From NCBI GenBank assembly GCA_964036045.1, contig OZ038384.1, positions 47,430,851 to 47,494,850 on the forward strand: a DNA stretch of 64,000 nt, written 5' to 3'. The notes under the pieces are model-generated. The model did no database searches. It had not been told where the DNA came from and saw nothing but the letters and a program-made list of their open reading frames with translations. The stretch is from Eutreptiella sp. 'Long Island Sound 2002' (lineage: Eukaryota > Euglenozoa > Euglenophyceae > Eutreptiales > Eutreptiaceae). Position 1 is the first letter of the stretch, and every line of letters begins with the position of its first letter. The position numbers and the translations under genes are program-made. Of this stretch, positions 53,935 through 64,000 are shown piece by piece.

Positions 53935-56395
53935 ACGTGTGCACGTGTGTGCGGTGTCCTTGGCCACTTTGCTCCTGTTCACCGGTGTGCCCGCTCGGTG
54001 CGTTGTTTTGCTTGTGCGGTGTCCTGGGCCACTTGGCTCCTGTTCGGCGGTGTGCACGCCCGGTGCGTTGTGTTGCATGTGCGGTGTCCTGGGCCACTTG
54101 GCTCCTGTTAACCGGTGTGCCCGCTCTGTGCCTTGCTTTGCGTGTGCAGTGTCCTGGGCCACTTGGCTCCTGTTCACCGGTGTGCCTGCGGGGTTTGTTG
54201 TGTTGCGTCTGCGGTGTCCTGAGCCACATGGCTCCTGTTCACCGGTGCGCCCGCTCGGTGCGTTGCTTTGCTGCTGCGGTGTCCTGGGCCACTTGGCTCC
54301 TGTTCACCGGTGAGCCCGCTCGGTGTGTTGTGTTGCGTCTGCAGTGTCCTAGGCCACTTTGCTCCTGTTCACCGGTGTGCCCGCTCGCTGTGTTGTGTTG
54401 CGTGTGCGGTGTCCTGGGCCACTTGGCTCCTGTTCACCGGTGTGCCTGCTCGGTGTGTTGTGTTGTGTGTGCGGTGTCCTGGGCCACTTGGCTCCTGTTC
54501 ACCCGTGTGCCCGCTCGGTGCGTTGCTTTGCGTGTGCGGTGTCCTGGGCCACTTTGCTCCTGTTCACCGGTGTGCCCGCTCGGTGCATTGCTTTGCATGT
54601 GCGGTGTCCTGGGCCACTTGGCTCCTCTTCACCTGTGTGCCCGCCCGGTGCATTGCTTTGTTGGTGCGGTGCCCTGAGCCACTTGGCTCCTGTTCACCGG
54701 TGTGCCCGCTTGGTGCGTTGTGTTGCGTGTGCGGTGTCCTGGGCCACTTGGCTCCTGTTCACCGGTGTGCCTGCGGGGTTTGTCCGGTTGTGTGTGCGGT
54801 GTCCTGAGCCACATGGCTCCTGTTCACCGGTGCCCCCGCTCGGTGCGTTGCTTTGCTGCTGCGGTGTCCTGAGGTACTTGGCTCCTGTTCACCGGTGTGC
54901 CCGCTTGGTGGGTTTTGTTGCGTCTGCGGTGTCCTGGGCCACTTGGCTCCTGGTCACCGGTGTGCCCGCTCGGTGCTTTGTTTTGCTTGTGCGGTGTGCT
55001 GGGCCACTTGGCTTCTATTCACTGGTGTGCCCGCTCGGTGTGTTGTGTTGCGTGTGCGGTGTCCTGGGCCACTTGGCTCCTGTTCACCCGTGTGCCCGCT
55101 CGCTGCGTTGCTTTGCGTGTGCGGTGTCCTGGGCCACTTGGCTCCTGTTCACCCGTGTGCCCGCTCGGTGCATTGCTTTGCATGTGCGGTTTCCTGGGCC
55201 ACTTGGCACCTGTTCAGCGGTGCGCCCGCCCAGTGCGTTGCTTTGTTGGTGCCGTGCCCTGGGCCACTTGGCTCCTGTTCACCGGTGTGCCCGCTCGGTG
55301 TGTTGTGTTGCGTGTGCGGTGTCCTGGGCCACTTGGCTCCTGTTCACCGGTGTGCCCGCTCGGTGTGTTGTGTTGCGTGTGCGGTGTCCTGGGCCGCTTG
55401 GCTCCTGTTCACCATAGTGCCCGCGTGGTTTGTTGTGTTGCAACTACGGTATCCTGGCCCACTTGGCTGCTGTTCACCCGTGCTCCCGCCCGATGCGTTG
55501 CTTTGCTGCTGCGGTGTCCTGGGCCACTTGGCTCCTGTTCATCGGTGTTCCCGCTCCATGTGCTGTGTTGCGTGTGCGATGTCCTGGGCCACTTGGCTCC
55601 TGTTCACCGGTGTGCGCCGCGTTGCGTGTGCACTGTCCTGGGCCCCTTGGCTCCTGTTCACCGGTGTGCCCGCGTGGTGTGTTGTGTTGCGTCTGCCGTG
55701 TCCCCGGCCACCTGGCTACTGTTCACCGGTGTGCCCGCTCCGTCCGTTGCTGTGCTGGTGCGGTGTCATGGGTCACTTGACTCCTGTCCACCGGTGTGTT
55801 CGCTCCGTCTGCTGTGTTGTGTGTGCGGTGTCCTGGGCAACTTGGCTCCTGTTCACCGGTTTGCCGGCTCCGTCCTGTGTTTTGCTCGTGCGGTGTCCTG
55901 GGCCACTTGGCTCGTGTTCACCGGTGAGCGTTGTGTTGCGTGTGCCGTCTCCTGGGCCACTTGGCTCCTGTTCACCAGTGTGCCCGCTGTGTGTCTTGTG
56001 TTGCGTGTCGGGGTCCTGGGCCACTTGGCTCCTGTTCACCAGTGTACCCGCTCCGTCCGTTGCTGTGCTGGTGCGGTGTCATGAGCCACTTGGCTCCTGT
56101 TGACCTGTGTGCTCGCTCCGTGTGCTGTGTTGTGTGTGCGGTGTCCTGGGCCACTTGCCTCCTGTTCACCAGTGTGCCCGCTCTGTCCTGTGCTTTGCTC
56201 CTGAGGTGACCTGGGCCACTTGGCTCCTGTTCACCGGTGTGCCCGCTCTGTGTGTTGTGTTGCTTGTACGGTGTCCTGGGCCCCTTGGCTCTTGTTCAGC
56301 GGTGTAACCGCTCGGTGTGCTGTGTTCGGTGTGCGGTGTCTTGGGCCTCTTGCCCCCTGTTCACTGGTGTGCTTGCTCCGTGTGTTGTGCTGTGG
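53935..56395. repeat. 65-bp minisatellite, about 38 units
   Basis: The unit GTGCGGTGTCCTGGGCCACT...GTTCACCGGTGTGCCCGCTCGGTG...TTGTGTTGCGT recurs every 65 bp (for example at 54,014, 54,079, 54,144 and 54,209). Variation is higher near the right end, where some units are shortened. Because 65 is not a multiple of three, successive units are read in successive frames. Long + strand frames of 350-416 codons arise in all three phases and encode the same 65-residue hydrophobic/Cys-rich super-repeat, so they are not evidence of a gene. Confidence 0.95.
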
Positions 56396-56411
56396 GTTGC
56401 CTGTGCGGGGC

Positions 56412-56675
56412 GTCGCTGCGGGGCGCACACACGTCCATCCTGACGGCGGCTATTGGTAGCCGGCAGGGGCTGGGTTTGCTGCCGGGTGCGCACTTGTCCA
56501 TCCGGACCGCGGCTCTTGGTAGGCGGCAGGGGCCCGGTACCCTCCGGGCGCGCACTCCTCCATCTGGACGGCGTCTGTTCCGTAGCTGGTAGGGACTGGG
56601 CTCGCTGCGGGGTGCGCACACGTCCGTCCGGACGACGGCTGGTGTTGCTTGGCACCTGTTCTCGTGCCGTGGTTC
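56412..56675. repeat. Second minisatellite, four units of 62-65 bp
   Basis: Units carrying GCGCAC...GTCCATCC.GACGGCGGCT...GGTAG..GGCAGGGGC recur with GCGCAC at 56,423, 56,488, 56,550 and 56,614. The unit sequence differs from the adjacent 65-bp array, but the period is nearly the same. Confidence 0.75.
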
Positions 56676-57384
56676 GTTGCGTGTTGTGCGCACTCTCCAG
56701 GTTTGCGGCACCCGGCGGCCATTGCTGCTTGGCACCTGTCCGTGTGCCTTGGTTGTGGTCAGCGGTGTGCCTCTCTGGCTTGCCTTGTGGCCCCGCGTGG
56801 TGCTCTGGCCGGCTTTCTGACGCCGTGGTGCCTTTCCCGACCCCGGGGTCTTGTGCCCCCGGCTTTACTGGGTGGCTGCGCGGGGCACGCGGAGGCCGGC
56901 CGAGCACCGGGCTCATTGTGCCTGCTGCTGGCCCTTGCCGAGCCAGGGCCGCTGGGCTCGCTCCGCGTCGTACCCCTTCGGGGCCCCGCGATGGGGTTGT
57001 CCCTGGCGGATCCCTCGGGCGTCGGTCTTGGGCTGCGTGTGCTGCGGTGGTTGGCGTGTGTAAACCCGGTCACTGACGCGTCCAGTTTCCCGTACCGTCC
57101 GTTGTTCGACGGGGGACTCGGCCGTTGCACCGGGGCTGTTTCGCGTGGACACCGACGCTTCCCCTTGCGGGTCGGAAACGCCACTCCTGGGTCCCGTGCT
57201 TGTGTGCGCGTGCTTGTCCGTCCTGGCCGGGTCGGGCGGGCCGGCCTCCCGTGCGCGCTTTGGTGCGCCTCACCCTTTCTTCTGGCCGCTCTGCCTTTCC
57301 GCTTTGCTCGGCCCCCTGCGGGCTGGTGTTGCTCCTTTCTTGGCCCTCCCCTTGTTTCCCCTCCCCTCCCCCCACCCCCTTCTG
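56676..57384. other. GC-rich spacer
   Basis: G/C-rich sequence with long fortuitous frames on both strands and no recognised domain. It ends in a pyrimidine-rich tract (CCCCTCCCCTCCCCCCACCCCC, about 57,357-57,380) just before the second PEPCK-like part, where a polypyrimidine tract and splice acceptor would be expected. Confidence 0.4.
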
Positions 57385-58015
57385 ATTGAATTCGCTGATC
57401 CCGACCGCCGCAAGGAAATCGAGGTGGCATTCAAGCTGCAAATAGAGGATGACAGCTCCACGTTCATGGTTCTGCCCTCCAAGCACCTGTCAGCGCACCA
57501 GAAAGACGGTTGCTCCGGGAGGACCTGCATAATTTCGAAATGCAGCTGTCTCATTACGCAGACGACACCCTCCACCGAGGCTTTGACGTTCAGAGAAAGG
57601 ATGATATGTCACGCAAGGTTCCCTTCAGCTCCAATGTCGATCTCCCGGTTCAGGGTGACGTTGATGACCAGATTGAGGACCCCTTTGCGCTACCGTCCTA
57701 CACCGAGCCCATGCAAGAACACCTTGGTAAAGGTTGTGGGAATGCTACCTATCACGCGCAAAGGTGGTGAAGGTAAGCGCACCACCAGCCCACGATCCCT
57801 TCAGGTGTGCCCTGACATCCACGCCCTCAGGGAAACCCACGTCACGGCAATTTCTTTTCGATTGCACAGGCGTGTGGCCATGAATGACACGCTGGTGGTA
57901 CCTGTGGATATGGTGTTGCCCAGGCTGATCAACAACCCGGATGCCGGGTATTATCATGCCTGCCGTGCACTGCGGACTGCCGTATCAACAGCGGGAACTC
58001 TGGACGTTTCTTGAA
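57385..58015 (+). pseudogene. PPi-type phosphoenolpyruvate carboxykinase-like, second part
   Basis: It continues the family order of the first part. In frame at 57,385 it has KEIEVAFKLQIEDDSSTFMV (family: K.Q.EDDI.ASVV.P). In a shifted frame (57,510-57,770) it has ADDTLHRGFDVQRKDDM (family: PDDAIHRGYDKQTE.D). Back in the first frame it has SPRSLQVCPD and PVDMVLPRLINNP (family: PRYLQ.RPDL, PVD.VLPGRRNNP). Two frameshifts (near 57,505 and 57,730) make it a pseudogene unless small introns explain them. Several conserved positions are changed (GRRNNP to PRLINNP). Confidence 0.55.
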
Positions 58016-58915
58016 TAGTCTTTTGGAAGCTGGTTACGGGTACTACAAGTTTATGGGTTGTTCCTGTGGTATGGCCGCTGCCAGCGTCATTCACGACAAT
58101 GAAGAGCTGGTGGGTCTGTATTTTGGAAGTTGGCAACTAAAAGTCGCCCGGAAACACTGTGGGTGAAGCCGGAGGACTCTGGAGAGCTTGCTCTCGCTTT
58201 GAACACTTTTCTGAGACTTCAGGACAAGATTCAAATGGTGAACACCATCCTTGCGCTGCATAACCTGCGATCCCTGCCCTGAAATGAATTCCAGGCAGGC
58301 GTGCGGGCTCTGCAGAATAGGGTCAACAGGTTGCCGGATTTCCACGATATTTCCATGTTGGCAGGTCTGGGGCAAGGTGACGCTGACGTGATGTACACAT
58401 GATATGACGTCACCAAGGGCAACAACAACTGTGTAAGGGTCCTGTCAGTTGAGAGCCAGGGGCACTGTGGGCATCTCGGTGACAAGGAGCTGGAAACTTT
58501 TGACCCTACCATCCAGATCATGACTTCTGCCAACTATGCGGTGCAGAAAATGCCGGGCCCGGACCAGGCTAAGGAGAAGCTAGCCTATTTCTGTTATACT
58601 GAGCGCACTGTGAATGGTGTATCCCAGGAGTTTGGAGAATCCCAACCACATTGATCACCCATTCGTGGATTGGACTCGTCGATCTTGTCCTGATGGTCGT
58701 CATTTGTGACTCAAGACGGATACCTGCCCTGCAACATGCAATCCATACGGCTTGGACCGGAGTGCTACCGAGATGGTGCGCTCGGGGTTGTCTGAACTCG
58801 TGCTTATGGAGACACCTGACACAGGAATCACACGTGGCAAGGAAGCTTTCGAGCGTGTGGATGAGAAATTGCCCGCTTGTGTTCACCTGGGACTGACAGC
58901 TAACAAGTAGACTGA
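58016..58915 (+). pseudogene. Unrecognised coding remnant downstream of the PEPCK-like part
   Basis: Plus-strand protein-like segments occur in shifting frames: GYGYYKFMGCSCGMAAASVI (about 58,030), SGELALALNTFLRLQDKIQ (about 58,186), TIQIMTSANYAVQKMPG and YTERTVNGVSQEF (58,500-58,640), then SATEMVRSGLSELVLMETP (58,765-58,900). They may be the end of the PEPCK-like gene or another gene. No motif is recognised. Confidence 0.3.
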
Positions 58916-59082
58916 TCGAAGCGTGCAAAGGACTGTGTAAGAAGGGTTCAGAGTTCCTGAAGCCGTAGCAGGTGACCAAAGGTGAGTTGATTGTTGCCTA
59001 GGCGGATGAAGCTGTGGTACTATCCCTGAAGATATCAGCCTCTGATGACCGACGTCGAGATTGCCAAGGTGCTTCATGGACC

Positions 59083-59235
59083 GCTTTCACTTGGGCGGGG
59101 TATAAAAACAAAGATCCCTACACCAGCACAACGGCTTTCACTTGGGCAGGGTATAAAAACAAAGATCCCTACACCAGCACAACTGCCTCCACTTGGGCGG
59201 GATATAAATGCAAAAGACCCCAACATCAGCAGATG
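59083..59235 (+). repeat. Three 51-bp repeats each with a TATA-like box
   Basis: Units begin at 59,083, 59,134 and 59,185. Each has CACTTGGGCGGG or CACTTGGGCAGG, then GTATAAAAAC (TATAAATG in the third) and CCCTACACCAGCACAAC. The GC-rich box followed at fixed distance by TATAAAA looks promoter-like, but repetition alone could explain it. Confidence 0.8.
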
Positions 59236-61132
59236 CACCGATGCAGGCGTAAGAAACATGCCAGAGGACACTGCCCGGACCTGCACCACCAATCTCTCGG
59301 ATGGAGGGTCCGACGACTTGTTACACTGGACGCTGAAGGCCGTACCCTGAGAGCAAGCACCTCTTTTTCCCCACAGGCGGACTGCTTTTAGGCTTTGCTA
59401 CTGGTGTGGACTTCGATTTGTGGGTTCATTACTCATCGCTGCCAGAGGAAGAGTTCAGCAACCGCTCCGACAAACTGGGTTCCCTGAACGTTTGAGGGGG
59501 ACATGCCTCTTCAGACATGGGGTTGAAGGCCTGGAGCCATCGTCAACGGCCGCCCAGGTGAACCTGCCCCTGAGATGGTCCACAGCCCCGTCTGCGTCCC
59601 ACTGTGGGCCCTGTGCCAGCGGCTGGAGTAGGCGCAGGGATTGAGCTGTGATGTGCTGTCTTCTTGTGATTGCGTGAGGTTTGGGTTATAGCGTTGGAAC
59701 AAACATTCCTGGCGGTTGATGGTCGTGTGTATATGTATATAAACTTTGGTTGTATGGTCTGGGGCCTGCGAAAGCACAGGTTGAGCTACAGGTGTTTGGC
59801 TGTTTGTTGGCAATGTAATTATGTGGCATTACAGTTTACTCCTGTTCAATGACTCTCTCGCTCACCTAACGGGATTTGCTGCTCTTCGGAGCAGTCACCC
59901 GTGGTTTGGGTTTGTTACGCTCTTTTCTCTCCAAACCTCCTTTTCAAAGGTGTTGGGATGTTGGGGACTGTTATGAGGTATTTTGTTCTTTTGATATCTG
60001 TCTTCCCTTACTCTGGGGGGTCCAGAATTAGCAGGGAGTCACAGAAGACCGCTATGGTTGCAGTGAGTAGGCCACAGACCCCAGAAGTCTTTCTTTGTGG
60101 GAGTAACAGTTGTCATATCCTCCCTTGGTTGTCTCCACGATAGATAAATGACCAAACAGCGTGGCACACACCAGAGTGTGTGAGGACAGGTGTGCCTGAC
60201 TCAGGCTTGGCGGAATCAATTTCATTTCGACAAGCCAAAGTGCACGGGATGATTCAGGAGCAGTAGAGGAACAGAAGGGTTTTCCAAATTATAACTGAAG
60301 ATTTGGAGTCAACTTACTGGGTGAATTGATGTGTCCTTTTCTGCAGTGGTGTGCTTAGGTTCTGTTGGCCTTCTTGCCTGGTATCCTGGAATCTGTCTTG
60401 TGACGACAGTTGGTACATAGTGAATAGTGCGAACTACAGATGCAGCTGATTGCATTCTCCAGTCTCTGCTGAGATGACACCTGGAGGCCATAGGCCCTGC
60501 CAGTGACTCGCAAGATTGGTATGACTGGAGAGCGTAAGGTGCTTCAAAGCACTCCTAAACCAAGGAGGGCCTCAGCCGCCACTGGGCTATTCTAGCTGAG
60601 CCCTATTCAGCGGGTCGGTATGATAAGACTGGTAGTGAACCCAGTAGGATAGTTTCCTCACTGTATAGAGGGTACCCAGTGCACGTCCCATGATTGGTCT
60701 GAGGCGAAGTTCACCCTGGCCTACAAATGGCGGAACTGCTTGAACATGCAGATAGGTTTTACCTACAATGTTTCAGGACCGATTGCCGCTTCTGAGATTG
60801 CGTAATAGTTGGGAATACGCTCCACCGACAAATTGGGGTAGGAGCCCAAATGCTCAGACCGTACTACGGTTCCGGCACAGATGCCTAGAACGTTCTCTGG
60901 TACTGGCTCGGAACCCCAAAACGGACTGTTAATTTCAGTTGCGGAGTTCAAGGCACCTTGCACTGACCACATTTGAGGCTTAACCAGGAGTAAAAACGGG
61001 CTATCGGCATCGTGTGGAGCCTGACAGAAGGGTCATTCAGGTAGAGAAGCAAGCCTACTGGTGCCAGGATACACTCAGTTCACAGGGCGCGTGCCATGCA
61101 GACCCACAAGCACCCTGAAGGTTACATGCACT
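59236..61132. other. No gene recognised
   Basis: Unique-looking sequence with only short frames. The - frame at 60,972-60,763 (69 codons) has ordinary composition but no known domain. Nothing else is supported. Confidence 0.4.
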
Positions 61133-61264
61133 CCTGATCTGACCCCCTGTCTCTTCTCAAGCGCTAACTGGGCCCCTATACAAGAAACTCCAGTGTGTCC
61201 TGATCTGCCCCCCTGTTCCTACTCTGGCGCTAACTGGGGCGCTATCCACAAACGCCAGTGTGTT
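61133..61264. repeat. 66-bp tandem duplication
   Basis: CCTGATCTG.CCCCCTGT...GCGCTAACTGGG..C.CTAT...CCAGTGTGT occurs at 61,133 and again at 61,199. Confidence 0.8.
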
Positions 61265-62750
61265 ACCTTCCTTCTCTCCACTCGGATGTAAGTGGGATTG
61301 ATACTTGCACAGATGTTGTCCCTACCTTTTTGACACAGTGCCTCGTGGCCAGGTTCCTGTTACAGTTGAAGGGGGGGGGCATGAGCCCTACACCAACAGG
61401 TAGTGCAGGTGTGAAAGCCACCTCAAGGCCCCTGACCGTAGTTGGCACATCAGGCCTGACGTGACGATTCCCCACAGGTAATGCCCCTCCAGCATGACAA
61501 CCTACCGAGTCCTGTTTGAGCAACGTTTGATTGAGCCTGTGGTGGGGGGAAATAACCTTGGAGGAATCCCTATGTGTCACTCTACTGAACTGAGCCGCCT
61601 GATTGACGTGCAACCCCGACGAGGTATAAACTGGAAGTTGGAAGTTTGCAGTCTTCGTGGATGTACACCCCGGAGACTCAATGGCACGTTAGTACCTGAT
61701 AGGGAGCTGTCCAACCCGCGGCTGTGACATGTCTGTGAGATGGTACTGTGCTAGTTTTGTTGAATTGACCTTGCATAACCCTTTGTGTCTCTTTGCAGAG
61801 AGCACCTGAAGAAGTGATGTGAGACCTCCTTTTTCCCACACAAGGTGGATCACGGTAAGCCAGTCAGGTCAAATCATATAACACTGGCTCCCTCTACCTC
61901 AGAGAGTGGGGGGGGGGGGGGGCTGGGAATTGTACACCCCCATACCCTGTCGAGGTTTGGACAGGCTTTTGGGGCGGTTTTTGTTTTCTCTTAGGCAACT
62001 TAAGCAATTGAGACCAGCGACATGGTTCTCAGGGACTCCTACAGGCTGGATGATTTCTTACCTTTGGAGTGTGAACCCGTGAAGGGTAGTTCTACCCCGG
62101 GGTAAAAAGGCAACGTCAGTGCCTATCGACCACACTCTGAGATCAGGTACTAACTGGTAACCTGAAACTGAAGGCTGTCTGTGCTCTTTGTAGGTCCTGT
62201 GTTACGCTACTAAGGCATGAAGGCAGTCTGATGGAGCAACAGTCCAGAGGTAATATTTCCTGGTCTGGAAGACTTTCGCGGGTGGCTGATAGGACAATGC
62301 TTAGTATCCTCGAACACGAGACCTTCCCTGGTATCTTGCCATAACGGCAAGCCACAGCACTCCTGTGCTACAGGTATACAACGCACAGACAAGGGTCCTG
62401 ATGAGGCCTCAGGTGACAGGGTGAGCACAGTAAATAACCCCAGGGGTCCACTGTTGCCATTATTGCTACGTAGCACTGTACATGATTTTTCTGGTCTACT
62501 AACGCACTGATGATACACCGACATACTGATGACACATCAGTGTGTATACTGCACCGGATGTACATGAATACCCCCAACGACAGTTGTAAAGCACGCTGGA
62601 GAGGCTCTGAGCCATATCTCCACAGCACCCCTCAAGTTACAAGTGTCTACTCTTTAGACTACCGTTTTAAGGTTATCATCGTTAATTTCATTTAAACTCA
62701 GATGAATCTGTCAATTTAACCCAATTGAACACAATTGAACAGGGACAGAA
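61265..62750. other. No gene recognised; G15 run
   Basis: A run of 15 G lies at 61,908-61,922 and one of about 9 near 61,370. Short frames on both strands (for example - 62,524-62,210) show no recognised domain. The right end becomes AT-rich with CAATTGAAC words near 62,715-62,740. Confidence 0.4.
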
Positions 62751-62931
62751 ATGCACGCGATCAGAGCGCTGCGGCATTCACGCGCGCGCACTCAGTCGTT
62801 TGAAAAAGGAACAGAAAAAAGGCGTTACAGAGCAGAAAAAGAACGTGCCTCGCTGCAAAATATGGCGGAAAATAATGTAGTACCACTACATCAACTTTAC
62901 CCACTTCCTTTGAAATGTCGGGGAGTGGTGC
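62751..62931 (+). CDS. Possible first exon of the right-edge gene
   Basis: An ATG frame encodes a basic N terminus (RALRHSRARTQSFEKGTEKR) and is followed at 62,932 by a consensus donor GTAAGT and at 62,994-62,995 by an AG after an AT-rich 64-bp stretch. The acceptor phase matches the frame of the larger exon at 63,151, but stops between 63,020 and 63,150 mean another intron or a decayed junction would be needed. Confidence 0.3.
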
Positions 62932-63150
62932 GTAAGTCTGTCCGTGAAAGTTGAATAGTGGTAATACACACAATATGTTCTATTTATTACTATAGATCAT
63001 GGAGACTCATTAATGGTTGTTTGACCCATGCTGGCTATGAGAGTTCCTATTCGATAGTGCTAACACAACCAATCTCTTTGGTTAAAAGGCCACAAACATA
63101 TTGGCTAACTTCTTTTGTCAAACACCACGGCACCGGAACTTGTTGAATGA

Positions 63151-64000
63151 GGTTCAAAAAAAATAGTCAATGGAGACCACGGAAAAATGTGTGCGCAACA
63201 ACTCATAAATGGTGTTCGTAGTGTGGTATGCACACCAACAGATGCGGTGCAACTACTGGTAGACCTACGTGTGCCACGCGATCGGGGTGCAACACTCCAA
63301 AGCTTTATGACCCGAGTTGGTACCACCTTCTCCGCAAAAGCTAGAATTCATTGGCAACCAAGACTTCCAAGAAGACAACATATGGAACAAGCTTGGACCA
63401 AACTGGTTGGGGCAATGCAATTGGATTATCCCAAAATTGATAAAGAAGCCCAAGCCATTGGAATATCATGGCCCCTACCCAAAGTCTTCCAATTCATTGA
63501 GCAACACCCCTTCTTTCATCAACATTGGGACTCCAGCATGCCGGTGATGCTCATTATCCGCGCCGATGCCTTCCCATATTCCGGGACCCAATGGTCTCAA
63601 ATCTCCGTAACCTTCGGAAATTGGGGGGCATTGGCGCGGAATCTTTCACGTACGTTTATAATTGGGGTGGCCTATACCGATGATCAAGACGCAAGTGTGC
63701 AAGCACGCCTTTGGGAAAAAAATATTAAAGTATGTTGTTCAATTTAACGTTAATTTGTCAATTTTGCATGTTGAATGTTAAATTGAACGATGAGACGTTG
63801 ATGTAGGAGCTAGTACTTGTTGCGTAGCAAGCATATGAGGCCGGTTATTGTTTTTCTAGATACTCCAAGACATTGTGGATAGTGGCACCATTACGTGGTT
63901 TGGGTGTCACACGAGTGCCAAAGTGTGGTGTGACGGAGACGAACCCTGGCTACGCCGATGGCTAGGAGTTAGTGAATTTTGGGAGCTTGGTTCAATTTAT
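63151..64000 (+). CDS. Spliced gene of unknown function, open to the window edge
   Basis: The first exon is open from 63,151 (ATG at 63,187) to 63,729. A GTATGT donor at 63,730 and a TTTTTCTAG acceptor ending at 63,859 define a phase-0 intron of 130 bp. The second exon (63,860-64,000) stays in frame to the edge. The protein has ordinary composition: ADAVQLL-like helices, HMEQAWTKLVGAMQLDYP, then PVMLIIRADAFPYSGTQWSQ, FGNWGALARN and FIIGVAYTDDQ, and in the second exon DIVDSGTITWFGCHTS and CDGDEPWLRRWLG. The stretch with an Asp in a 'R.D.FP..G..W' context before 'N.G..AR....IIG.A' recalls transposases that replace host-like RNase H folds, but no family is recognised. It is incomplete at 3'. Confidence 0.6.
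63730..63859 (+). other. Intron of the right-edge gene with a 12-bp inverted repeat
   Basis: Canonical GT...AG ends. GTTCAATTTAAC (63,737-63,748) is repeated in perfect inverse as GTTAAATTGAAC (63,777-63,788), with 28 bp between. Similar words occur near 62,700-62,740. Confidence 0.6.

Noticed and set aside
53529-56103. Four long + strand ORFs (352-416 codons) encoding Cys/Leu-rich repeats
   Set aside because: They are produced by the 65-bp minisatellite in all three frames. The protein pattern is the same in each frame, and there is no independent coding signal.
56649-57389. 246-codon + and 223-codon - strand ORFs in the GC-rich spacer
   Set aside because: High GC content leaves several frames open on both strands. 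No motif or homology signal is visible.

Overview
The window is eukaryotic and almost entirely repeat-derived. The evidence is chromodomain-bearing Ty3/Gypsy LTR retrotransposons (chromoviruses) nested in older elements, remnants of non-LTR elements, GT-AG introns, mini- and microsatellites, and no operon-like gene order. A large, repeat-rich genome of the green lineage (alga or streptophyte) would fit the chromoviruses and the initiator-Met-like primer-binding site, but nothing here proves the organism. No intact, clearly host-encoded single-copy gene was recognised, apart possibly from a spliced gene running off the right edge.

Layout. 1-7,255 is a block with C much above G and A much above T on the + strand. 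It holds the 3' end of a LINE-type ORF2 (CCHC-like end), a RING-like zinc finger ORF, proline-rich ORFs and an Ulp1-like cysteine-protease remnant. 7,296-7,850 is three copies of a 186-bp repeat. 7,851-12,450 is a mosaic of small repeats, including two hammerhead-like hairpin motifs and an LTR fragment. 12,451-13,602 plus 31,924-about 33,200 are two halves of an old retroelement on the - strand ('element X', dUTPase then integrase), split inside its integrase gene by element 1.

Element 1 (13,603-31,923) is an 18.3-kb chromovirus on the - strand with two 2,970-bp LTRs. It carries gag, protease, an accessory domain, RT, RNase H, integrase and chromodomain, all heavily mutated. A 1,419-bp DNA transposon with long terminal inverted repeats (17,636-19,054) sits in its 3' region. 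Element 2 (33,816-47,039) is a 13.2-kb relative, also on the - strand, with LTRs of 2,366 and 2,369 bp, a CTAG target duplication, a primer-binding site and polypurine tract. Its gag is a long open frame and its pol is open except for two nonsense codons. It is inserted in another LTR-like sequence (about 33,250-33,815 and 47,040-48,647). In both elements gag and pol lie in the same frame, separated by one UAG followed by a conserved NGG-AGC-CCC context, which suggests stop-codon readthrough.

48,648-52,166 holds unrecognised coding remnants and a 37-bp repeat array. 52,190-58,015 (+) appears to be a decayed gene related to diphosphate-dependent phosphoenolpyruvate carboxykinase, with a 65-bp minisatellite of about 38 units between its two recognisable parts. 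58,016-62,750 has unrecognised sequence and three 51-bp repeats each carrying a TATA-like box. 63,151-64,000 is a convincing two-exon gene fragment of unknown function open to the window edge.
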